Assembly: GCA_002311925.1 (NCBI GenBank)
Contig: DCAK01000019.1
Coordinates: forward strand, 7,017-15,130
Length of the DNA stretch: 8,114 nucleotides
Source: Planctomycetes bacterium UBA1135
Lineage (GTDB): Bacteria; Planctomycetota; UBA1135
Reading direction: 5' to 3'
Part shown: in pieces, positions 1 to 6,226 of the stretch
Position numbering within the stretch: the stretch's first letter is position 1
How the letters are laid out: every line of letters starts with the position of its first letter
The notes under the pieces: generated by a model
Databases searched by the model: none
Seen by the model: the letters and a program-made list of their open reading frames with translations, nothing else
What the model was told of the DNA's origin: nothing
Made by a program: the position numbers and the translations under genes

Positions 1-959
1 GGCGGTCCTTCCTGACCTCGAACGAACACCAATGCGCGGACCTCCTGGGCTTCCTGAAGGAAGGGGAATACGACATCTGCCTCAATGCGGTGGTGGGCGC
101 CGCTGGGTTGCCCTTCAGCGCCGCCGTCCTGCAGGGGGGCAAGATTCTTGGGTTGGCGAACAAGGAGTCGCTCGTGATGGCCGGCAATCCCCTCGCCCGC
201 ATCGCAGATGAAACCGGCGCAGTCATCGTCCCGGTTGACAGCGAACATTCCGCCATCCACCAATGTCTTCGCGGGGAAAAAGGGTCCACGGTTCGGGGGA
301 TTTTTCTGACTGCATCCGGAGGGGCCTTGCGCGACCTGCCCCTTGAATCCTTGGATTCCGTAACCCCAGAGCAGGCTTTGGAACATCCCAACTGGGCGAT
401 GGGGCCCCGCATCACCGTCGATTCGGCCACCATGATGAACAAGGCCCTGGAAATCGTCGAGGCTTGCCACCTGTTCGACCTTCCGCCGGACAAGGTTCAC
501 GTGGTCCTTCACCGCCAGTCCGTCACCCACTCGATGGTCGAATTCGAAGACGGTTCGGTGATGGCGCAGATGGGGCCTCCCGACATGGCTTTTCCCATTC
601 ACTACGCTCTTCACTGGCCCGACCGTGCCCCCTTCCCCAGGAAGGGTTTCGACCCGACCACTTTCTCCAGAATGGACTTCGAAATTCCAGCCAGCAACAG
701 GTGGCCCGCCCTCGAGCTTGGATGGGAAGCCGCTCGGCAGGGTGGAGCATCCGGGGCCGTCATCAACGCCGCGGATGAAGTCGCGGTGGCCGCTTTTCTC
801 GAGGGGGACCTCCCCTTCCCTGGAATCGTGAGTCTGTGCAGGGAAACCCTGGAAGCCATGCCTCAACTCCCGCTCGAATCCATTCAGGACGCCCTGGATG
901 CCGACACCTGGGCCCGAAACCGCGCCCGTGAAATGATTTCCCTTCCTGCCCAATCATGA
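1..959 (+). CDS. dxr: 1-deoxy-D-xylulose 5-phosphate reductoisomerase, 5'-truncated by the window edge
   Basis: Cytoplasmic enzyme of the MEP pathway that converts 1-deoxy-D-xylulose 5-phosphate to 2-C-methyl-D-erythritol 4-phosphate using NADPH and a divalent metal. The frame is open from base 3 to the TGA at 957-959, giving about 318 residues; by comparison with the roughly 400-residue E. coli enzyme, about 70 N-terminal residues (the first part of the NADPH-binding fold) lie outside the window. Seen directly: NAVVGAAGLP, NKESLVMAG, the metal and substrate motif VDSEHSAI (equivalent to E. coli D150-S151-E152), TASGGALRD, HPNWAMGPRI (H209 and W212 equivalents), and DSATMMNKALE carrying the S222, N227, K228 and E231 equivalents. 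DGSVMAQMGPPDM follows. All known catalytic residues in the visible part are present. One oddity is HRQS where E. coli has HPQS. The stop codon overlaps the rseP start (ATGA), indicating translational coupling. Identification is firm. Confidence 0.97.
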   Translation, partial: RSFLTSNEHQCADLLGFLKEGEYDICLNAVVGAAGLPFSAAVLQGGKILGLANKESLVMAGNPLARIADETGAVIVPVDSEHSAIHQCLRGEKGSTVRGIFLTASGGALRDLPLESLDSVTPEQALEHPNWAMGPRITVDSATMMNKALEIVEACHLFDLPPDKVHVVLHRQSVTHSMVEFEDGSVMAQMGPPDMAFPIHYALHWPDRAPFPRKGFDPTTFSRMDFEIPASNRWPALELGWEAARQGGASGAVINAADEVAVAAFLEGDLPFPGIVSLCRETLEAMPQLPLESIQDALDADTWARNRAREMISLPAQS

Positions 960-2734
960 GCATCCTCCTCGCCATCCTCGGAATCGGCTTTCTTCTCTTC
1001 ATCCATGAAGCGGGGCATTTCCTGGTCGCGCGTTGGTGTGGAGTCACGGTGGAGGTTTTCTCCCTGGGAATCGGTCCCCGCATCGGTGGATTCAAGCGGG
1101 GAGGCACCGACTACCGCCTTTCCCTCCTTCCCATTGGCGGATACGTGCGGATGGCGGGTGAAGACCCCGGCAAACCCCCTCTTCCTGGGCATCTCAACGC
1201 CCAACCCCCTGCGGCGCGCCTGTTCATCTTCTCGGGCGGAATCCTTGCCAATTTCCTTTTCGCCCTCGTCAGCTTCCCCCTCCTCTTCCACGCGGGGGTG
1301 TCCTTCGAAGCCCCGGTCTTGGGAAGGGTGGATTCCGGCGGCCCTGCCTGGGCTGCGGGACTCCGGGAAGGGGACCGCATCCTCCGGGTGAACGGCGAAG
1401 AGACCCTGGGTTTCCGTCACTTTTCCGCGGCCGTGGGCCTCAGCAAGCCGGGAGAAAGTTTGGATGTCGAAATTGCGCGCGGGCTTTCTTCCACCATCCA
1501 CATCAACCTCACCCCAAGCTTCAGCGAGGTCGCGGGAATGCCTCGGGCAGGGGTCGGGACCGCCCTCCTTCCTGCAATTCGAGATGAATCGCCGGCCACC
1601 CAAGCGGGGTTGAAAAAGGACGATGTCCTCCTGAGCCTCGGGGGAATTTTTCTCGACACCCCCATTGCACGAAGGATTCTCCTCGAGTCCCTGCCCGAAA
1701 ACTCACAGCCAGTCCCGGCACGAGTTCGAAGAGGCGATGTGGAAATGGATTTCCTCCTGAATCCGGAACCTTTTCCCGAACCGCCCTCCCGGATTGGAGT
1801 CTGGGAGGTGGTGGATGAAATCGCCGCTTTCCGAGGGAATGCCTTGGGCACATTCCAAGTGGGCGACCGCATTCTCGGTCCCGATCTGGGCGAAGCGGAG
1901 AGGACTCCAACTCTACGCGGAATGAACGACCTCCTTCTCCTTGCCCTTCAAAAGGGAGGGTTGCCGGCCCTGGCAGTTGAGCGGGCCGGGAAGCGCATCG
2001 TCCTGCCCCCCCTGGGCGCCTCCCCCGAGGCCATCGCAGCCAACATCCACCTACAGGCGCGCGAGCCGTTCGCCTTGCTCGTCCGGGAAGGTGGCCCGGC
2101 TTGGGAGGCGGGGTTGCGGTCAGGTGACCAGCCCCTTGGGGCGGATGGCGTCCCCCTGGGCTCTTTCCTGGATCTCGCCAAGGCCATTTCCACCTCGGCC
2201 CCTGAATCCGTAACACTCATCGTTGACCGGCCCGGTGTCCCCACGGATCTCATCGTCGAGGTGGCCCCCGCCGCGCATCCGCTTTGGGACCACGGCCTCA
2301 GCTTCCAATCCCTCCAAGAGAGGGTCCAAGGAAGCAATTTCCTGCAAAGCTGTCGGCTGGGTCTCGGGGAAGCTTGGGAAATGACCGCCCAGGTGGCCGG
2401 CACCTTGTCCAGCCTGTTTGCCGGTTCGGTGTCCCCCAATCAACTCGGCGGCATCATCACCATCGGGGTTCTCACCCATGGGTTCGCTGAAAGGGGGTTC
2501 ATTGATTTCATTTTCTTCCTTGGTTTGATTTCCGTGAACCTTGCCTTCCTGAACCTTCTCCCCATCCCGGTTTTGGATGGTGGGCACATCCTTCTCGTGA
2601 TTCTTGAGATGCTCCGCGGGAAGCCTGTGCCACTGCGCATCCAAGGCGCGCTGCAAATGGTGGGGGCCCTGTTCCTGCTTGGCCTCCTGGTCTTCGTCAC
2701 CTACAACGACATCGTTCGCCTGGCAACCTCCTGA
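956..2734 (+). CDS. rseP: RseP-family site-2 zinc metalloprotease with about four PDZ-like domains
   Basis: Inner-membrane intramembrane protease; in E. coli the family cleaves anti-sigma factors and remnant signal peptides. This protein has 592 residues, against about 450 for E. coli RseP. The zinc motif HEAGH is at residues 17-21 in the first membrane helix, and the third ligand motif NLLPIPVLDGGH is at 533-544 (Asp541). GGYVRM (61-66), SGGILANF (93-100) and SPNQLGGI (493-500) are further family signatures. Membrane helices fall near 1-25, 88-112, 513-537 and 564-586. The periplasmic part carries PDZ-like units at about 115-185, 196-270, 281-352 (degenerate, recognised by VGDRIL) and 366-438. 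Units one and four share a GGPAW-AGLR-GD core, which suggests internal duplication. The ATG start overlaps the dxr stop by four bases and has no clear Shine-Dalgarno, so translation is probably coupled. The family call is firm; the substrate is unknown because no sigma or anti-sigma gene is present here. Confidence 0.95.
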   Translation: MSILLAILGIGFLLFIHEAGHFLVARWCGVTVEVFSLGIGPRIGGFKRGGTDYRLSLLPIGGYVRMAGEDPGKPPLPGHLNAQPPAARLFIFSGGILANFLFALVSFPLLFHAGVSFEAPVLGRVDSGGPAWAAGLREGDRILRVNGEETLGFRHFSAAVGLSKPGESLDVEIARGLSSTIHINLTPSFSEVAGMPRAGVGTALLPAIRDESPATQAGLKKDDVLLSLGGIFLDTPIARRILLESLPENSQPVPARVRRGDVEMDFLLNPEPFPEPPSRIGVWEVVDEIAAFRGNALGTFQVGDRILGPDLGEAERTPTLRGMNDLLLLALQKGGLPALAVERAGKRIVLPPLGASPEAIAANIHLQAREPFALLVREGGPAWEAGLRSGDQPLGADGVPLGSFLDLAKAISTSAPESVTLIVDRPGVPTDLIVEVAPAAHPLWDHGLSFQSLQERVQGSNFLQSCRLGLGEAWEMTAQVAGTLSSLFAGSVSPNQLGGIITIGVLTHGFAERGFIDFIFFLGLISVNLAFLNLLPIPVLDGGHILLVILEMLRGKPVPLRIQGALQMVGALFLLGLLVFVTYNDIVRLATS

Positions 2735-3621
2735 TGCCGCGGGCCTGGCTCCAACTTTTCCGAATCGCCCTCGGTCCATCCATCGCATGGGATGTCCTCG
2801 TGGGGTGGGGGCTGTGGCGCATGGCAGGCCAGGGGCAGGGCATGGGAAGCCTTCCTGGCGCCTTGGGCGTGGTCCTCCTTGCTTACCACGGAGGGATGGC
2901 TCTCAACGATTGGGCCGACCGACGGATTGATTCCGATGCCGGCCGCAGAAGGCCCCTGGTCCTCGGGAATCTGAATCCTTCCGCAGTGTTGGCCGCCGGG
3001 CTGTCGATGGTCGTGGGGTCCGCCCTCCTCGCCACCTGGGTCCTCCCCCACGCACTGGCTCCCGCGTGCATCCTGGTCGGTGTGGTGCTCGCTTACGATT
3101 TCGGAGGCTCCCCCATCCGGATTTTTCTGGGGCCCATCCTCCTTGCCACGGCGCGCGTTCTTGCCTTTCACATGGCGGCCCTGGGTGAAGCGGAATGGGG
3201 AACCGTTCTTTCCCATGTGGGCTTGGTCCCCGGGGCCGCCCTTGCATTCTGGTGGCTGTTCCTGAGCAGGCTCGCCAGTTACGAAGAAACCGGGGCTCCC
3301 CGAATGCACATCCTGGCCTTCCCTGCAGTCCTTTCCCTGGTCCCTCTCATGGCGAGCAAGCAAGCGGGAGGGAACCCCTTGTTCTACGGCCTCTGGGCCG
3401 GGTTGGGCATGTGGTTGCTCATCCCGGCTTGGAGGGACCGTCACCGTGGGCAGGACCCTGCAGCGGTCCAAGCGGCCGTCAGACGGGCACTGGTTTGTTC
3501 GCCACTGATTCCTGGCGCCTTGCTTCTATCAGCCGGAGCCCTTCCGGCCTGGGTGGCCGTTGGGCTCGGAGTGGTCGTCCTCTCCGTTCACGGGCTCGCG
3601 AGGATCTTCCCTCCTGAATGA
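2734..3621 (+). CDS. UbiA-family membrane prenyltransferase
   Basis: Predicted integral-membrane enzyme of 295 residues. UbiA-family proteins transfer a prenyl chain from a prenyl diphosphate to an aromatic or other acceptor (quinones, hemes, chlorophylls, glycerol phosphates). The protein consists mostly of hydrophobic helices, as expected for the eight- or nine-helix UbiA fold. The first Asp-rich motif is complete: NDWADRRID at residues 58-66 (N58, D59, D62, D66), followed by RRRP at 71-74. YDFGG (121-125) with Arg129 matches the next conserved loop. The usual second Asp-rich DxxxD motif is not seen; the equivalent region reads SRLASYEETG at about 178-187, with glutamates instead. The acceptor cannot be named. 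The start overlaps the rseP stop by one base (TGATG) without a Shine-Dalgarno, so it is probably translated by coupling in the dxr-rseP operon. Co-transcription with dxr, which feeds isoprenoid precursor synthesis, fits use of a prenyl diphosphate. An EboC-like or quinone-pathway role is possible but unproven. Confidence 0.85.
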   Translation: MPRAWLQLFRIALGPSIAWDVLVGWGLWRMAGQGQGMGSLPGALGVVLLAYHGGMALNDWADRRIDSDAGRRRPLVLGNLNPSAVLAAGLSMVVGSALLATWVLPHALAPACILVGVVLAYDFGGSPIRIFLGPILLATARVLAFHMAALGEAEWGTVLSHVGLVPGAALAFWWLFLSRLASYEETGAPRMHILAFPAVLSLVPLMASKQAGGNPLFYGLWAGLGMWLLIPAWRDRHRGQDPAAVQAAVRRALVCSPLIPGALLLSAGALPAWVAVGLGVVVLSVHGLARIFPPE

Positions 3622-5244
3622 TCAAAAGTATTTCTTGAGGATGCTGTTCAGGAAGGCCTGAACCTCGGGCCTCTTTTCGAGATTCCTTGCCTCCAAGAGA
3701 GGCGCCCAAGCATCTCGACCCAGGACCAGGGGAAGGGTTTCCATGACCCCGCGGCGCCGCGCGTCAGGCGCCGAGGCATCGGCCAAGAGGGACACGAGGC
3801 GTTCCTTGGCCACGGGTATCCCTGCATTTCTTCCGAGGGCCGAAACCCAGGCTTCCTCCCAGGAAAAGCCACTGTACGCCCCTTCCAATTCCAGAATTGC
3901 GGAGACCGCGGAAGGCCGACCCAGATTGCCCAGCCCCGAAAGGGCGGCGATCCTGAGTTCTTCCCGAGAATCCGAGTCTCGAGCGACAGCTTCCAGGGGT
4001 TTCACCGCGGCAGGGGAGGCCGTCGTCCCTAGCACCCGGACGATGTCAAGCTGATAGCCCTCGGGGCAAACGGGGAATCGAGCGAGGAGAATGGGCACCA
4101 CCCTGGGGTCGGTCTGCCCGTTCAAGCGCAGAACGTGAAGAGCATCCAGGGAACCCGGCCCCGTGGGGAAGGACCGCAGCCGGGAAAGATAGGGCTCCAA
4201 GCACTGGGAATCCCCCCTGAGCAGCAAGGATGCAACGGCCCGGTTGCGCAGGCCGAGCTCCCCCTCCGCAGCCCAGGCTGCCAATTGTTCGGCCCCCAGA
4301 TTCCCGGCACCGGGATTCCCCAAACCACTGGCAACGGCTTCCCTGACCTTGATGTCGGGATCCGAGGCGGCCGCGAGAACCACATCCCATGCGCCGGCCA
4401 GGGCCAGGCCGGCAACGGCTTGGGAGCGCACGGCTGCGGACGGCCATGCCTCAGCTTCGAGAAAAGGGACCAGGCCAGCCACGGCAGACCCGTCCCCCAA
4501 GGACGCCCTCCTGGCCAAGGCTTTGACCTTCAGCGGGCCGGGCAAGTGTTCCTCCAATCGGCGCAACCTTTCCACCGCGCCCTCGTCTTCAAGAAGAAGT
4601 ATCGCGTTCAGAGCCGTCTCCCCTTCCGGAACGGCCAATGGCCGCTTCAGCCAAGCCAGAATTCTCTCCTCCAGGAAATCTCCGGATGCGGAACCATGCA
4701 ATTGGCCGAGCGCGCGAAAAACCGCCCGCCTTGGTCCCTCTTCGCCTTCCCGGCGAGCATGAGAAACCAGGATCAGGGCCGAAGCCGGGTCGCCCAGGGC
4801 CCCGAGGGCTTCCGCGGCGGAGCTTCGCACCACGGGGACGGAAGCATTCATCAGGACCTTGAGAAGAAGGTCCCCCTGGCTCCTGTCGCCCGTCGCGCCC
4901 AGGGCTGCGCAGCAATTCACCTGCGCCCCGAAGAGGGCCCCTTCCCCGACGATGGATTTCAGCGCGCGAGCAATGGGGGGGGCCGCATCCTTGCCTTCTT
5001 CGGCAAGCCTAGCTTGAGCGAAGCGCAGGCTTTCTCTTGACCCACGCAGAAGCCGTGACGCCCAAACTTCCAATAATTCAGCTTCCGAGCCGGGAGGATC
5101 GTAGGAGGAGGACCAACCTTCCATGGGGAATACCACATCCCCCGATGGGATCGGAGGGGAATTGTTCCCGCATGCGGGCAACAGCAGAAAGAAGCCGACC
5201 GACAGGGAGTAGAATGGGAGGCGAATGCGCCAAGAAAGCCCCAC
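3622..5244 (-). CDS. Lipoprotein made of HEAT-like repeats
   Basis: The start chosen is a GTG at 5244, giving 540 residues with a compact signal peptide: basic n-region (R6, R8), hydrophobic stretch, and lipobox LPAC with Cys25. An upstream in-frame start at 5319 would add 25 residues with no signal-like features and push deep into dusB. Residue +2 after Cys is Gly, so by the E. coli Lol rule outer-membrane anchoring is likely. After a short linker the rest, from about residue 50 to the end, is a chain of roughly 12-14 Ala/Leu-rich helical hairpins of about 30 residues, typical of HEAT or PBS-lyase-like repeats (for example VRSSAAEALGALGD and VREAVASGLGN). Such solenoids act as protein-binding scaffolds. 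No catalytic motif is seen and no specific function can be assigned. The stop codon abuts the UbiA-gene stop directly, and the 5' end overlaps dusB divergently. Gene and repeat class are well supported; the exact start is moderately sure. Confidence 0.85.
   Translation of the reverse strand: MGLSWRIRLPFYSLSVGFFLLLPACGNNSPPIPSGDVVFPMEGWSSSYDPPGSEAELLEVWASRLLRGSRESLRFAQARLAEEGKDAAPPIARALKSIVGEGALFGAQVNCCAALGATGDRSQGDLLLKVLMNASVPVVRSSAAEALGALGDPASALILVSHARREGEEGPRRAVFRALGQLHGSASGDFLEERILAWLKRPLAVPEGETALNAILLLEDEGAVERLRRLEEHLPGPLKVKALARRASLGDGSAVAGLVPFLEAEAWPSAAVRSQAVAGLALAGAWDVVLAAASDPDIKVREAVASGLGNPGAGNLGAEQLAAWAAEGELGLRNRAVASLLLRGDSQCLEPYLSRLRSFPTGPGSLDALHVLRLNGQTDPRVVPILLARFPVCPEGYQLDIVRVLGTTASPAAVKPLEAVARDSDSREELRIAALSGLGNLGRPSAVSAILELEGAYSGFSWEEAWVSALGRNAGIPVAKERLVSLLADASAPDARRRGVMETLPLVLGRDAWAPLLEARNLEKRPEVQAFLNSILKKYF
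5216..5221 (+). promoter_or_regulatory. Putative Shine-Dalgarno of the dusB-like gene
   Basis: GGGAGG lies three bases before the ATG at 5225. The match is good but the spacing is shorter than usual. It is the only clear ribosome-binding motif before any start in the window, and it supports ATG 5225, which is also the only in-frame ATG before the conserved APMAG motif. It lies inside the signal-peptide codons of the divergent lipoprotein gene. Confidence 0.4.
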
Positions 5245-6226
5245 CGCCCAATCCGGATTCCGAATCGGGCTCCACGAATTCCGGCACGGCCTCTCCCTGG
5301 CCCCCATGGCAGGCAACACGAACCTAGCCTATCGCCGCCTCTGTCGGCGTTTCGGGGCCGAATTGACCACGACCGAGATGGTTTCGTCCAAGGCCCTCGT
5401 TCACGGCGACGGGAAGAGTCTTCAATACCTCGAAAAAGGTGAAGAAGAAAACCCGGTCGCGGCCCAGGTGTTCGGAATGGAACCTGAAATTCTGGCCGGC
5501 GCGGCGCCCCAGGTAGAGGCCAAGGGCTTTCACATCCTCGACCTCAACATCGGCTGCCCGGTCCCGAAAATCACCGGCTGCGGAGGAGGAAGCGCCCTTC
5601 TCAAGGACCCGGAACTCGCCGCGGATTGCGTGCGCGCAATGAAGGAATCAACATCCCTTCCCGTTACGGTCAAGATCCGAGCGGGTTGGGACGACGACAA
5701 CAAGAATGCCCCCTCCTTCGCGGAAGAGATGCAGGAAGCGGGGGTCTCCGCGATTACGGTGCACGGAAGGACCCGCGAACAAAAGTACAAGGGAACCGCC
5801 GACCTCGACCTGATTCGCCGGGTGGTGGAGTCGGTAAGCATCCCGGTGCTGGGCAACGGGGACATCCTCGATTTGGACAGCGCCAAGCGCATGTTCGAAA
5901 CCACCGGATGCGCCGGCCTCGCCATCGGTCGGGGAGCACTGGGCAGGCCGTGGATCTTCCGCGACATCGCCGCCTGGCTTTCCGGCGAAACACCCCCGCC
6001 AGAACCCGACCTCAGGGAAAGGGCGGAGCTTCTCCTCGAACTCGGCCGGGGCATCACCCAACTGTACGGTGAGGACCGCGGAATGAAGATCATGCGTCGC
6101 CTGGCCCCGGACTTCTTCAAGGGGGTCGAGGGAGCCCCCCTTCTCCGGGGCCGCTGCAATTCCCTCGAGAGCTGGGCCGACCTGGAAGAATTGGCGGCGA
6201 CCTTCGGTCCCGATTCCAGCCTTTAA
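5225..6226 (+). CDS. dusB: tRNA-dihydrouridine synthase, DusB/NifR3-like
   Basis: Cytoplasmic FMN-dependent enzyme that reduces specific uridines of tRNA to dihydrouridine with NADPH. The 333 residues match the usual family length: an N-terminal TIM barrel to about residue 245, then a helical tRNA-binding domain. Motifs in order: FRIG (12-15, where many DusB proteins begin), APMAG (26-30, FMN binding), EM (51-52), Q81, DLNIGCPVPK (106-115) with the catalytic Cys111, K150 and R152 of the VKIR strand, HGRTREQ (180-186), GNGDI (210-214, phosphate binding), and IGRGALGRPWIF (234-245). HGRTREQ and GNGDI favour the DusB/NifR3 group over DusA or DusC. Compared with typical DusB proteins there are about eleven extra N-terminal residues, but no nearer start codon exists. 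The 5' end overlaps the divergent lipoprotein gene, and the TAA stop overlaps the stop of the convergent TolC-family gene. All key residues are present, so it is probably active. Confidence 0.93.
   Translation: MRQESPTAQSGFRIGLHEFRHGLSLAPMAGNTNLAYRRLCRRFGAELTTTEMVSSKALVHGDGKSLQYLEKGEEENPVAAQVFGMEPEILAGAAPQVEAKGFHILDLNIGCPVPKITGCGGGSALLKDPELAADCVRAMKESTSLPVTVKIRAGWDDDNKNAPSFAEEMQEAGVSAITVHGRTREQKYKGTADLDLIRRVVESVSIPVLGNGDILDLDSAKRMFETTGCAGLAIGRGALGRPWIFRDIAAWLSGETPPPEPDLRERAELLLELGRGITQLYGEDRGMKIMRRLAPDFFKGVEGAPLLRGRCNSLESWADLEELAATFGPDSSL

Noticed and set aside
884..1603. A 239-codon minus-strand open frame opposite the dxr end and rseP
   Set aside because: Antisense to two well-identified genes, charged low-complexity composition, no motif.
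2701..3471. A 256-codon minus-strand open frame opposite the UbiA-family gene
   Set aside because: The plus strand encodes hydrophobic helices with an intact NDxxDxxxD motif; the antisense product is Gly/Pro/His-rich without features.
4975..4982. Run of eight G, considered as a phase-variable tract or frameshift
   Set aside because: It is read in frame on the minus strand as Ala-Pro-Pro within the HEAT protein, with uninterrupted coding on both sides.
4135..5040. A 301-codon open frame on the plus strand opposite the HEAT lipoprotein gene
   Set aside because: Its composition (many Gly, Pro, Arg, Gln) looks like a shadow translation; the opposite strand carries regular HEAT repeats.
5245..5319. 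N-terminal extension of the HEAT lipoprotein to an upstream start at 5319
   Set aside because: It would place 25 non-signal residues before the n-region and extend the overlap into dusB to 95 bases; GTG 5244 gives a normal lipoprotein signal length.
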